This document shows, piece by piece, positions 1-8,917 of a DNA stretch of 64,000 nucleotides (positions within the stretch are counted from its first letter, which is position 1; every line of letters starts with the position of its first letter). Source of the stretch: AP-15 sp963736715 (GTDB lineage Bacteria > Pseudomonadota > Alphaproteobacteria > ATCC43930 > CGMCC-115725); the NCBI GenBank assembly GCA_963736715.1, contig CAVTQA010000010.1, positions 372,001 to 436,000 of the forward strand, given 5' to 3'. A program made the position numbers and the translations under genes. The notes beneath the pieces are model-generated. The model had not been told where the DNA came from. It made no database searches and was given only the letters and a program-made list of their open reading frames with translations.

Positions 1-2148
1 GGCCGCGGCTTCGACCAGCGCCGAGCGCGCCAGTGACCGCTGACCCGCCTTGCCCCACAGACGCGCGGCCTTCTCGATCAGCCCCGCTTCGGTGCAGTGA
101 TGCGCCAGGATCTCGGGCTGGCTCTCGGCAGTCTCAGCGAATCGGCTTTCGAAGGTTTCGGCGATCCGGGCGTGAAGCGCGCGTCGCGGCTCGCGCAGCA
201 GCGTGCCATAGGCCGCGTCCTGCACCAGGGCATGCTTGAACAGGTAGCTCGCCTGCGGCGGGACGCCCTGGCGGGACAGCAAGTCAGCCTGAACGAGACG
301 GTCGAGCGCCGATCCCAGCTCCGCCTCGGGCTTGCGCGCCACCAATGCCAGCAGGGCATGCGAGAACTCCCGCCCGATCGCCGAGCCGATCTGCGCCACC
401 TCCTTGGCGGGGCCGAGCCGGTCGAGCCGCGCCATCAGCGAGGCGTGCAAGCTTGCCGGGACCGCCAGGGCCGGCGACGGAACCGCCGCAACCGTGCGCC
501 GGGCGGCACCCTCGCTCTCCGCCTCCAGCACCGCCTTCGTCATCTCCTCGACGAAGAGCGGAATGCCGTCGGTGCGCTCGACGATCTCCGCCATCACATC
601 CGCCAGCAACGCCTGGTTCCCGACCAGACCCGCGATGATGGCGGCCGCCTCGCGCTCGCCAAGCCGGTTGAGCGTCAGGCTCGTCACATGCGGCTGTCCC
701 ACCCACGGCGCGTTGAACTCGGGGCGGAACGTCACGATGAGCAGCGCCGGAAGCGTTTTAATCAGGTCCACGATCCGGCCGAGCACCTCCAGGCTCGTCG
801 GGTCGATCCAGTGCAAATCCTCGAAGATCATCAGCACCGGTTGCCGGCGCGCCAACCCCGCGAGTTGCGACATCAGCGCTTCCAGCGCTCTCTGCCGGCG
901 CTGGTCCGGGGCCAGGTCGAGCGCGGGATAGCGTCCATCGTTCGGAAGCGACAGCATTTCGGCGAAGAGTGCGGCATCCTCGGGCGAGGTCGAGGTCTGT
1001 GCGAGCAGCGCATCGAGCTTGTCGAGCTTCGCCGGCGGTTTGTCGTCGTACGCCAGTCCGGCGGCGTGTTCGATCTGGCCGATGATCGGGTGGAACGCGC
1101 TGTCCGTGCGCTGCGGCGAGCAGAAATAGCGCAAGCGCGTGTGCGGTTCGGCGGCGAGGCGTTCCAGAAGTGCCGCCGTGAGCCGCGATTTGCCGATACC
1201 TGCCTCGCCGGAGAGCAGCACGACCTGGCCTTCACCCGTCTTTGCCCGGGACCAACGCCGAAGCAGCAATTCGGATTCTTCTTCCCGCCCGACGAGGGCG
1301 GTCAGGCCGGTCGTGTGCAGGGCGTCAAAGCGGCTCCCCACGGAACTCGCCCGCAGTGCCGCCCAGGCCCGCGCCGGGCCGGCGATCCCCTTGAGGTCCC
1401 TGGCCCCGAGGTCCTTCAGCTCGAAGAGATTGCCGAGCAGCCGTCGCGTGCTGTCGGCGATGACGACGGCACCAGGCTCGGCCAGAGCCTGCAGGCGCGC
1501 CGCGAGGTTTGGCGTCTCGCCGACGACCGCCTGCTCTTGTGCAGCCCCCGCGCCGATCAGGTCGCCGACCACGACAAGCCCGGTGGCGATGCCGACCCGC
1601 ACCTGCAACGGAACGCCGGCGGCGGTCGTGAGCTTCGGCGCCCCCTCGACCAGGGCAAGCCCGGCCCGTACAGCGTGCTCGGCGTCATGCTCGTGGGCCA
1701 GCGGGTAGCCGAAATAGGCCAGCACCCCGTCGCCCATGTACTTGGCGACGAACCCGCCGGCCTCGCCGATGAGATCGGCGCAGCAGCGGTGATACGCGCC
1801 GATGACCTCGCGCAAATCCTCGGGATCGAGCCGCGCCGAGAGTGCCGTCGAGCCGACCAGATCGCAGAACATCACCGTCAGCTGCCGGCGCTCTGCATCG
1901 CTGGTCAGAGGGGAGATGGGAGCAGATGTCGCGTTCACCGCCGGTTGGGCTAAGTCACGCGTCAGCTCCGCCCCGAGCGCGGCGATCGCGGCCAGCAGCT
2001 TGCGGCGATGGCCGACCGAGGTTACGCCGATGCTGATCAGGTCGTCGGCCGTCAGCTCCGGCAGCACTTCGCCATCGACATCGTTGTCGCGGAATGCAGG
2101 CGCGTATTGTTCAAGCCCCAACCCGCGCAGCCACGCCGCTACATCCAT
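1..2148 (-). CDS. SAM / class III adenylate cyclase / AAA ATPase signalling protein (3'-truncated by window edge)
   Basis: Reads on the minus strand from ATG at 2148 (after GAGGATCACCGC) without a stop to base 1, giving 716 residues. The order is a SAM-like domain (about 1-60, begins MDVAAWLRGLGLEQYAP), a class III nucleotide cyclase catalytic domain (about 85-270; LTVMFCDLVGSTALSARLD, YMGDGVLAYFG, VVGETPNLAARLQ), then an AAA/STAND ATPase (Walker A GEAGIGKSR, Walker B-like LMIFEDLHW) running into the start of a TPR-like region. Members of this family are usually over 1000 residues, so the C-terminal repeats lie outside the window. It probably makes cAMP under control of a ligand-sensing ATPase; the signal is unknown. 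The metal-binding Asp pair of the cyclase is present (FCDLVGS, GDGV). Confidence 0.9.
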   Translation of the reverse strand, partial: MDVAAWLRGLGLEQYAPAFRDNDVDGEVLPELTADDLISIGVTSVGHRRKLLAAIAALGAELTRDLAQPAVNATSAPISPLTSDAERRQLTVMFCDLVGSTALSARLDPEDLREVIGAYHRCCADLIGEAGGFVAKYMGDGVLAYFGYPLAHEHDAEHAVRAGLALVEGAPKLTTAAGVPLQVRVGIATGLVVVGDLIGAGAAQEQAVVGETPNLAARLQALAEPGAVVIADSTRRLLGNLFELKDLGARDLKGIAGPARAWAALRASSVGSRFDALHTTGLTALVGREEESELLLRRWSRAKTGEGQVVLLSGEAGIGKSRLTAALLERLAAEPHTRLRYFCSPQRTDSAFHPIIGQIEHAAGLAYDDKPPAKLDKLDALLAQTSTSPEDAALFAEMLSLPNDGRYPALDLAPDQRRQRALEALMSQLAGLARRQPVLMIFEDLHWIDPTSLEVLGRIVDLIKTLPALLIVTFRPEFNAPWVGQPHVTSLTLNRLGEREAAAIIAGLVGNQALLADVMAEIVERTDGIPLFVEEMTKAVLEAESEGAARRTVAAVPSPALAVPASLHASLMARLDRLGPAKEVAQIGSAIGREFSHALLALVARKPEAELGSALDRLVQADLLSRQGVPPQASYLFKHALVQDAAYGTLLREPRRALHARIAETFESRFAETAESQPEILAHHCTEAGLIEKAARLWGKAGQRSLARSALVEAAA

Positions 2149-2454
2149 GCGGTGATCCTCGGCTCCGAGGAGCGGCAGCCCCTCATGGATGACGATATCC
2201 CTCTGCCCTTCGAGCTACCAGCGGCAGCGCTGAAATAGGCGCAGTGTCGGGTGTCGTGGCTCCAGGCAGCAAATGACCGCTTTTGAAGCTCGGGCATCAC
2301 CGGCCGGGCAAATTGGGAATGTCGCGTTTCCACCCTAAACCGACCCCCGGCGCAGGGTATCAAACGTCAGATTTTATCCACTAGGCCCGGGGGTTTGGGG
2401 GCCCGCTCACCTGGCATTTGGCCGCGGTTCGGTATACAGGATGCGGCAGTTGCC

Positions 2455-3570
2455 ATGCCCAATCTCTATCCGCTGATCCGGCCGGTGCTGCGCCGGCTGG
2501 CGCCCGAAGCCGCACACGCCCTCACCGTGCGAGCCCTTGAGGCGGGACTGGGCCGGTTCATGACCGACCGAGCTGCGCGACAGCCCGACCCGCCGATCCT
2601 CGCGCAGCGCCTTTGGGGGCTGGACTTTCCGAACCCCGTCGGGCTTGCCGCCGGCTTCGACAAGGATGCCCGAGCGCCGGAAGCGCTGCGCGGCTTCGGG
2701 TTCGGGTTTGTCGAGATCGGTACCGTCACCCCTCGGCCGCAACGCGGCAATCCAAAACCCCGTCTGTTTCGCCTCGAAGAGGATCAGGCGATTATCAATC
2801 GCATGGGGTTCAACAGCGGCGGGCTCGATGGCGCAATCTATCGCCTCCATCGTCGGCGCCATACCGGGATCGTGGGGGTCAATTTAGGCAAGAACCGCGA
2901 TTCCGGCGACGCCGTCGCCGATTACGCGGAGGGTATTCGCCAAGCGGCTTCGGTGGCCGATTACCTCGTGGTCAACGTCTCTTCGCCGAATACCCCGGGT
3001 TTGCGCGATCTACAACGCCGCGCGAGCCTTCAAGGGTTGCTGGTTCCGCTGCTGCGAACCCGCGACGAAAGCCGTCGCCAGGTGCCGTTGCTGGTCAAGA
3101 TTGCGCCCGACCTCACCCCGCAGGAACGGGAGGACCTTGCCTTGGTTGCTATCAGTACCGGCATCGATGGCCTGATCGTGTCCAATACGACGGTGGATCG
3201 GCCGGTCGGCCTCGTCAGCCCCTATGCGGTAAAATCAGGCGGGCTCAGTGGGCGCCCGCTCTTTGCGGCTTCGACCGCCCTCCTGGCCGACATGTACCGG
3301 TTGACACGAAGCAGATTGGCGCTGATCGGCGTCGGCGGTGTGGCGAGCGCCTCGGAGGCGTACCAGAAGATTCGCGCGGGCGCTTGTCTCGTTCAGCTCT
3401 ATACGGCTCTCGTATTTGCGGGACCTAGTCTCGTGACCGACATAAAGAAGGGTGTCGCCGAACTGCTTCGCGCCGACGGTTTTAGCAGTGTCGCAGAGGC
3501 GGTCGGCGCGCGTGCGGCGCACTCTCCCGGTTCCTCGGAACGCGTCGGCGTGGCGCACGCGCCGTCCTAA
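2455..3570 (+). CDS. pyrD: Dihydroorotate dehydrogenase (quinone), class 2
   Basis: 371 residues. Oxidises dihydroorotate to orotate in pyrimidine synthesis, passing electrons through FMN to membrane quinone. The N-terminal helices (MPNLYPLIRPVLRRLAPEAAH) are the membrane-associating part typical of class 2. Recognised motifs are PVGLAAGFDKD, GFVEIGTVTPRPQ, MGFNSGG, GVNLGKN, VNVSSPNTPGLR with the class 2 catalytic serine, LVKIAPDL, SNTT, GGLSGRPL and GVGGV. I use the ATG at 2455 rather than the upstream in-frame start at 2395 because family proteins begin at this helix. The stop overlaps the stop of the convergent small gene by a few bases. Confidence 0.95.
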   Translation: MPNLYPLIRPVLRRLAPEAAHALTVRALEAGLGRFMTDRAARQPDPPILAQRLWGLDFPNPVGLAAGFDKDARAPEALRGFGFGFVEIGTVTPRPQRGNPKPRLFRLEEDQAIINRMGFNSGGLDGAIYRLHRRRHTGIVGVNLGKNRDSGDAVADYAEGIRQAASVADYLVVNVSSPNTPGLRDLQRRASLQGLLVPLLRTRDESRRQVPLLVKIAPDLTPQEREDLALVAISTGIDGLIVSNTTVDRPVGLVSPYAVKSGGLSGRPLFAASTALLADMYRLTRSRLALIGVGGVASASEAYQKIRAGACLVQLYTALVFAGPSLVTDIKKGVAELLRADGFSSVAEAVGARAAHSPGSSERVGVAHAPS

Positions 3571-3830
3571 GCGTCCTTTCCGGGCTCTGCTGCTGCCGCG
3601 TTCTCAGCGGTCACCGCATCGACGAGCTGCTCGAACTCGCTTTGCGTCTCACAAATGCGCACCGTGCAACGCGGGTCGCGCCGCGCTTCGGCCGCCAGAG
3701 CGCGCTGGTCGTACCTCGCTGCGTCGACGCGCGGATACCGAAACGAACGCCTCAACCCCTCTGCCCGAGTGAAGGTATCGTAGCTATACCCCCCATTTCG
3801 CTCGAGCAACGGTCCGATCAACAGTACCAT
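3567..3830 (-). CDS. Small hypothetical protein
   Basis: 87 residues from ATG 3830, preceded by AAGGAG at a workable distance, which favours this start over one 39 bases upstream. The protein begins MVLLIGPLLERNGGYSYDTF and ends in an acidic, Ala-rich tail. The central YSYDTFTRAEGLRRSFRYPRVDAARYDQRALA is charged and probably folded. No membrane segment or known motif is seen. It is convergent with pyrD and overlaps its stop codon. Function unknown. Confidence 0.55.
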   Translation of the reverse strand: MVLLIGPLLERNGGYSYDTFTRAEGLRRSFRYPRVDAARYDQRALAAEARRDPRCTVRICETQSEFEQLVDAVTAENAAAAEPGKDA

Positions 3831-4166
3831 CTCGATCACTGCTCCTTTTAAGCGCATCAAGCCCAGCAATCTTCGTGCCGAGCCTCACGTATGAATTCCT
3901 ATCAAAACAAGCGTCCACTTTCCGACCTGCCGAGGCGGGGGCTAGCCCCGGACCATTCCTGTATGGCTCTGATGGCCCGAGCCGGTTCACTGGGACGTCT
4001 GCCGATAGAACGTGCACCCCCGAGGCATGTTCCGTTAAGTTCGGAAACAATCAGTAAACAGTAGACCTTTGAAGTATGCTCCCAGTAAATTTTCTCGCAT
4101 CCGATGTTAGTGTTACCGGTCGAGACATGATCGGCCGGTATTGGTAATTTCCGAGTTGTGGAGCAC
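3831..4166. other. Intergenic region, no gene supported
   Basis: About 330 bases, AT-richer than its surroundings, between two divergently transcribed genes. It is the probable promoter region for both. I see no tRNA, hairpin terminator or repeat in it. Open frames across it show no recognisable protein signature. Confidence 0.5.
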
Positions 4167-5039
4167 ATGTCGGTTCACCTGATCGCCGGCCTGCGCGAGC
4201 TGACGCCGCGCTACGACGGCTTCATTCTCGACCTTTGGGGGGTGATCCATGACGGGGTCAGCCCGATCCCCGGAGCCATCGACTGCCTGGAGTCGCTGAT
4301 CTATGCCGGGAAGCGAATCGTGCTGCTGTCCAATGCGCCGAGACGGGCCGATGACGTCGTCCGGCGCATCACTGCGCTCGGTATTCCGTCGGGGTTGTAC
4401 CATCACGTCATGTCGTCGGGCGAGGAAGCGTGGCAGTGCCTCAAGCGGCGCGGCGATCCGTTTTATGCCGCGCTGGGCCGGCGATGCCTGCATATCGGCT
4501 CCGAGCGCGACCTGGAGATCCGGGAGGGACTGGATCTTGAATATGTCGATGCCCCCGAGGAAGCTCAGTTCATCCTCAATACCGGGCCGGCGGGGTGGGA
4601 CGACCGAATCGAGGACTACGAGCCACTGCTATGCAACGCGCTGAGCCGCGCTCTGCCGATGGTGTGCGCCAATCCCGATCTCGTCGTCTTGCGCGGCAGC
4701 ACCCTTCACCTGTGCGCCGGCGCATTGGCCAAATGGTATGAGGAGGCGGGAGGTCGCGTTCGCTGGCACGGCAAGCCGTTTCGTTCGGTCTACGATGCCT
4801 GCCTCCGCCTTCTCGGCATCGAGGACCGCACGCGCATCCTCGCCGTCGGCGACAGTCTGCGCACCGACATTGCCGGCGCGGCCGGAGCGGCGATTGACAG
4901 CCTGCTGATCGCCGGCGGCATCCATGCCGAAGAATTGGGCACAACGGGAGAGCGAACGCCCAATCTCCGGCGCGTCGAAGCCGCCCTGCGCGAGAGCGGG
5001 TATGATCCGGTCGGTGTTGCCTGGAGCCTCTGCTGGTAG
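4167..5039 (+). CDS. TIGR01459-type HAD-superfamily class IIA hydrolase
   Basis: 290 residues from ATG 4167; a GTG at 4158 is an alternative. HAD motif I is FILDLWGVIHDG, with Trp in place of the usual second Asp, which is normal for this alphaproteobacterial subfamily. Motif II is VLLSNAPRR. The class IIA cap lies between (about 60-190). Motif III is WHGKPFRSVYDAC and motif IV GDSLRTDIAGAAGA. It resembles NagD/phosphoglycolate-phosphatase-like enzymes; the substrate is not known. Monocistronic by appearance. Confidence 0.85.
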   Translation: MSVHLIAGLRELTPRYDGFILDLWGVIHDGVSPIPGAIDCLESLIYAGKRIVLLSNAPRRADDVVRRITALGIPSGLYHHVMSSGEEAWQCLKRRGDPFYAALGRRCLHIGSERDLEIREGLDLEYVDAPEEAQFILNTGPAGWDDRIEDYEPLLCNALSRALPMVCANPDLVVLRGSTLHLCAGALAKWYEEAGGRVRWHGKPFRSVYDACLRLLGIEDRTRILAVGDSLRTDIAGAAGAAIDSLLIAGGIHAEELGTTGERTPNLRRVEAALRESGYDPVGVAWSLCW

Positions 5040-5046
5040 CGGAACT

Positions 5047-5385
5047 TCAGTGACCGCTTTTGTGAAATATTGTCTCCCGCAGCCCTGTTGCGTAGTCGAG
5101 ACCTAGCGGGGTCACAACCGCTCCATGCGGGTACATCGAGCGGATCAAGCCTTTACGCTCCAGCGCCACCCAGACGGCGGGATTGCGCAACCCGCTGGCG
5201 TCGCGGGTTGCAACCACGGCGTCGCCGAGGTGAAAATGATCGCCATGCGGATCGGGCGGACGCACGATGATGCCCAATTCTTCCGCCGGCCGGGAGTAGG
5301 CGGGCAGATGCGCCAGCTCCTGAAGCAGAGCCAGCGTCTTGAGCTGCAGGGCGTTGAGGCCGAGCGGGTTTCTCTTGGGCGGCAT
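5047..5385 (-). CDS. Conserved-looking hypothetical protein
   Basis: 112 residues beginning MPPKRNPLGLNALQLKTLALLQELA. Cytoplasmic in character, with no signal peptide or membrane segment. The order of features (helical LQLKTLALLQELAHLP, then a His-rich PPDPHGDHFHLGD stretch, then LERKGLI and TPLGLDYATGL) suggests a small winged-helix-like or regulatory fold, but I do not recognise the family. It is convergent with the HAD gene and 69 bases downstream of the EEP nuclease on the same strand. Confidence 0.65.
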   Translation of the reverse strand: MPPKRNPLGLNALQLKTLALLQELAHLPAYSRPAEELGIIVRPPDPHGDHFHLGDAVVATRDASGLRNPAVWVALERKGLIRSMYPHGAVVTPLGLDYATGLRETIFHKSGH

Positions 5386-5454
5386 GCGGGTTGATTAGAC
5401 CCAGCCTTTGGCCGATGCAACGCCAAGAGCAATAGGAGCCGCGGCGGGCCGGGG

Positions 5455-6354
5455 TCAGGACAGCCGGATCTGTGCCTTTTCCTTGTTGACCACCCTCGAC
5501 CGGCGCCGCGACAAGCCGGACCGTTCGCGCCGCCATGCCGCGTGGCCGTCCCAGCACAAACTGCCGACGAGCGGCAGGTGGTCGGAAGCGAGGCGGGCAA
5601 GTGGGCTGCGGTAAACCTCGACGTCGCGGAGCACCGCCGGCCCGTCGGCATAAATCCGGTCGAGCGCCAGCACCGGCATCCAGGAGGGGAAGGTGCGCTC
5701 GGCGGCGCTCGGGCCGAGCTGTCGGTCGAAGGCCCGGATGGCGCCGCTTCGGCCGCGCCACTCGTTCAAATCCCCCATCAGCAGCACCGCCTCCGCCTCG
5801 CGCCGGTGCGGCGGCAAGCTTCCGGCGAGCGCACTCACCAACCGATTTGCCTGTAGCCGCCGCTCCGCGGCACGCAGACCGAAATGCGTCGCGATGACGC
5901 GCAGCACCCGATCGCCGAACAAGAGATCCGCATCGATTGCGCCGCGGGGTTCCCAGCCGCCGACAGTGAGATCGATCGAGCGGGCGGTCAGCACCGGAAA
6001 ACGGCTGAGAATGGCGTTCCCGAAACGCCCGCACTGGTCACGGACGCCGCCTCCGAGGACGACCTGACACCCAGTCGCCTCACCGAGATAAGCCCATTGA
6101 TCGGCATGCCGTCCGGTGCCGCGTCGGGCATCGACTTCCTGAAGGCAGGCGATGTCCGCGTCGATTTCACGCAGCACGGCGGCCACTCGCCCGGGGTCAT
6201 AGCGCCGGTCGACCCCGACGCAGGTATGAATATTGTAGGTCACGACTCGAACCGAGAGGCCGTCCCCAGGCCCAATGGATTGCGGTCGAATGCCGGCGCG
6301 GTTGTCAATTCTCGCCCGCCCGCGAGCTTGGGCGTCCAATAATGATTGAAGCAC
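5455..6354 (-). CDS. Endonuclease/exonuclease/phosphatase (EEP) family protein
   Basis: 299 residues. The EEP fold begins near residue 36 (VRVVTYNIHTCVGVDRRYD), so the first 35 residues may be over-predicted. Active-site motifs are LQEVDAR (metal-binding Glu), ATHFGL, LLMGDLNEW (Asp-x-Asn) and the C-terminal SDHLPLVG (catalytic Asp-His). The family covers metal-dependent phosphodiesterases acting on nucleic acids or phospholipids; no signal peptide is seen, so a cytoplasmic role is likelier. The C-terminal 40 residues are basic and Arg-rich. Confidence 0.85.
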   Translation of the reverse strand: MLQSLLDAQARGRARIDNRAGIRPQSIGPGDGLSVRVVTYNIHTCVGVDRRYDPGRVAAVLREIDADIACLQEVDARRGTGRHADQWAYLGEATGCQVVLGGGVRDQCGRFGNAILSRFPVLTARSIDLTVGGWEPRGAIDADLLFGDRVLRVIATHFGLRAAERRLQANRLVSALAGSLPPHRREAEAVLLMGDLNEWRGRSGAIRAFDRQLGPSAAERTFPSWMPVLALDRIYADGPAVLRDVEVYRSPLARLASDHLPLVGSLCWDGHAAWRRERSGLSRRRSRVVNKEKAQIRLS

Positions 6355-6534
6355 GTTCTACAAACTCGTCATCAGTGGCAACTCGGTACAAGGAACCCCT
6401 CGGCGCGCTGGATATGGCGCGCCGCGGCGGTGGCGGCGAGAGGGTCACGGTTGCTGTGGCAAACCGCCCGTCCAAAAACTGCCCGGCAGGCAGGGCAATC
6501 GAGGCTGTCCATGAGACAGGTTCCGGCCGAGCCT

Positions 6535-7491
6535 TTAGTGTCGCGCGGCAAGCCGGCGTTCGTGGACCTGGAGATGGCAAACCGCGGTCCGCAGCAGCGG
6601 TGCGTCAATTCTGTCGGCGTGGGCACGGCGCAACATGTCGCCAAGAACCTGATCACCCTCGGTGCGCAAACCGGCATCGAGGTCACGCCGCATCGACGCG
6701 CTGAAATTGCTGCCCCGCTCGGTCAACATCGCGCGATATTGTTCTCGATGTCGCTTGCGCGGCGGGAAACCGGAGGCAGTTGCTACCGCCTCGCATTCCG
6801 CCAGCAGCTCGAGCATCAGGCTCTCACCCTCGTCGGCGGCCAGGATGTCGCCGACGGACCCGCGCATCAGGCAGTTCATGCCCGCCAGGGAGCTGATCAT
6901 GACGAACTTCTCCCACATATCGAGCAAGATGTTGTCGCTTATCGATGCGTTGACCGGCGTCGCGGCAAAGGCTCCGGCGATCGCCTCGACCCGGCGGCTG
7001 ACTGCGCCCGAGCGCTCGCCGAATGCGATGCCATGCACGCGGTTCAGATGGCGAATCGTCCCCTCCGCGCTCAAGGTCGCCGCGATGTAGGCGACGCCGC
7101 CCAGGACGCGCTCGGGGCCGAAAGCTGCATCGAGCCCGTCGAGATGCCGCAGGCCGTTGAGCACTGGCAATATTGCCGTTCCGGGCCCCACTGCCGGCCG
7201 GATGCTTGCGATCGCTTCCCCGAGATCATAGGCCTTTGCCGTCAACAGCACGGTGTCGAAGACCCCGTTGAGGGTATCGGCAGTCGTGGCCTTCACAGAC
7301 AGCCGCAGATCCCCCACGGGGCTTTCGATGACGAGCCCGCGCTCGCTGAGTGCCGCGGCGCGGGCAGGACGCACGAGAAACGTCACATCCGCATCGGCTG
7401 CCGCGAGACGGCCGCCAAAATAACCGCCAACCGCGCCAGCCCCGAGCACCAGAAAGCGCGGCCCGGCTAGGCTTACCCCGGCGAGGCTCAC
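6535..7491 (-). CDS. panE: 2-dehydropantoate 2-reductase (ketopantoate reductase)
   Basis: 318 residues. Reduces ketopantoate to pantoate with NADPH in pantothenate synthesis. The Rossmann motif is RFLVLGAGAVGGYFGGRLA near the N-terminus, followed by TVLLTAKAYDL and VLPVLNGLRHLDGL. The C-terminal helical domain carries the catalytic Lys region DMWEKFVMIS, then MNCLMRGSVGDI. It ends 5 bases before the S41 protease gene on the same strand, so the two are probably co-transcribed. Two other PanE-like genes occur in the window (18240 and 25922); this one is closest to classical PanE. Confidence 0.85.
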   Translation of the reverse strand: MSLAGVSLAGPRFLVLGAGAVGGYFGGRLAAADADVTFLVRPARAAALSERGLVIESPVGDLRLSVKATTADTLNGVFDTVLLTAKAYDLGEAIASIRPAVGPGTAILPVLNGLRHLDGLDAAFGPERVLGGVAYIAATLSAEGTIRHLNRVHGIAFGERSGAVSRRVEAIAGAFAATPVNASISDNILLDMWEKFVMISSLAGMNCLMRGSVGDILAADEGESLMLELLAECEAVATASGFPPRKRHREQYRAMLTERGSNFSASMRRDLDAGLRTEGDQVLGDMLRRAHADRIDAPLLRTAVCHLQVHERRLAARH

Positions 7492-7496
7492 GCCCG

Positions 7497-8858
7497 CTAC
7501 CCCGCCCGGCCGCTGACCAGCGCCAATCCGCGCAGCACGTCTGCGGCTTCGCTGAGCTGCTCGTCAGCAGCCGATCCAATGTCGGCGGTCGCGAGCGAGG
7601 GAGCGGGTTGCGATGCCATTGCATCGCTTGACCCCGGAGCTGCTTTGCCAACGGGATCCTTGGCGCCCGCCGGCCCCGGGTCGGTATTCTTCAGAGCGCC
7701 GCGCAGATCGGCCTCGTGCAGGCGGTCTGCCTGGGGAAGTTTCGCCAGCTTCACCGGCATTACCGTGAGATCGGGAGTGAGACCCTTGCCCTGAATTCTT
7801 TGGCCGCTCGGCGTCATGAACCGGGCGGTGGTGAGCCGGATGGCGCCGTTTCCCTGGAGCGGGATCAGGCTTTCGATCGAGGCCTCGCCAAAGCTCCTCG
7901 TACCGACCAGCACCGCTCGCCGATTGTCCTGAAGGGCGGCGGCGACAAGCTCCGCTTCCCTCGCAGTACCCCCATTGATCAGGGCGACGATCGGCACCCC
8001 TTGAGCAATATCGCCGGGGGTGGCGCTGATCCGCTTGAGGCTGCCGGGTTTGCGGCCCTTGACGACAGCAATGTCGCCTTTGTCGAGGAACGTATCGGCT
8101 ACCGCGACAGCGGCCTCGAAGGCGCCGCCGGGATTGTTTCGCAGATCGAGGATAAAGCCGATCACCCTGTTGCCGACCTGTTGCCGCAAATTCTCCACCG
8201 TATTGGTGATCGCCGCGGGGGTTGCGGGGTCGAAGCCGGCGACCCGGAGATAGAGGATATTTCCTGCCTCAATGCGACCGGTCACCGTTTGGAGCTTGTA
8301 GTGCTCGCGCTTGGCCGTGACATCGATGGGCCCGTCATTGTCGCGCCGTAGGCTTAGTTCGACTTCGCTGCCAGCCGGGCCCCGCAGCTTCTGCTCGGCC
8401 TCGCCGAGTGTCAGGTCGTAAGTCGGATCCTTGTCGATCGCGTAGATCAAGTCGCCCGGCTTGATCCCGGCGTGCGCCGCCGGCGAGCCGTCCTGGGGGG
8501 CGATCACCTTTAGCTGCCCGTTTTCGATCGTTACTACCAGCCCGAGGCTCGGCTGGTCGTCATTGGCCGGCGTCTGCATCGCCCGGTACGCAGCTTCGCT
8601 GATGTAGGCCGAGCGGGCATCGAGCCCGGACAACATCCCGGCAATCGCGGCACCGATCAGCTTTCCTTCACCAACCGGTTCGACCGCATCCTGGCGGATG
8701 CGGTCATAGACTTCACTGAACAGGTTCAGCTGCTCGTAGCCGCCCCCCTTGCCGCTTTTCGCCTGCGACAGTGCCGGACCCGCCGCAAGCAGCGCGGCCA
8801 CGACGAGCGCCGTTACCACCTTCCGCATTCGCCCCAATCTCCGCATGAGCGGCCGCAC
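7497..8858 (-). CDS. S41 (C-terminal processing) protease homologue lacking the catalytic Ser-Lys dyad
   Basis: 453 residues with an N-terminal signal peptide (VVTALVVAALLAAGPALSQA), a PDZ domain (about 103-172, GSPAAHAGIKPGDLIYAID) and an S41 core (about 190-350, GFILDLRNNPGGAFEAAV). The family is periplasmic. Aligned to Tsp/CtpA, the nucleophile Ser position in the usual SASASE motif is Arg300 (GGTAREAELV), and the general-base Lys of FGKG is Glu325 (RSFGEASIES). Both catalytic residues are therefore missing while the fold is kept, so this is probably a pseudoprotease that binds peptides or partners. It ends with an extended Ala/Pro-rich tail. Confidence 0.85.
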   Translation of the reverse strand: MRPLMRRLGRMRKVVTALVVAALLAAGPALSQAKSGKGGGYEQLNLFSEVYDRIRQDAVEPVGEGKLIGAAIAGMLSGLDARSAYISEAAYRAMQTPANDDQPSLGLVVTIENGQLKVIAPQDGSPAAHAGIKPGDLIYAIDKDPTYDLTLGEAEQKLRGPAGSEVELSLRRDNDGPIDVTAKREHYKLQTVTGRIEAGNILYLRVAGFDPATPAAITNTVENLRQQVGNRVIGFILDLRNNPGGAFEAAVAVADTFLDKGDIAVVKGRKPGSLKRISATPGDIAQGVPIVALINGGTAREAELVAAALQDNRRAVLVGTRSFGEASIESLIPLQGNGAIRLTTARFMTPSGQRIQGKGLTPDLTVMPVKLAKLPQADRLHEADLRGALKNTDPGPAGAKDPVGKAAPGSSDAMASQPAPSLATADIGSAADEQLSEAADVLRGLALVSGRAG

Positions 8859-8917
8859 ATTAGCCCAGGTGCGGGCGGTTGCAATGCTCTCACCGATCGA
8901 CGACGTTAGCGGCTCAT

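Noticed and set aside
97..1953. Long plus-strand open frame of over 600 codons
   Set aside because: It is the antisense of the cyclase/AAA gene; the minus-strand frame has clear domains and the plus-strand one none.
2139..2363. Small minus-strand frame upstream of the cyclase gene
   Set aside because: It overlaps the cyclase start and has no recognisable signature; the region is more likely leader DNA.
6372..6512. 46-codon minus-strand frame with MDSLDCPACRAVFG
   Set aside because: The CPAC motif hints at a small zinc protein, but there is no second Cys pair and the ribosome site is weak.
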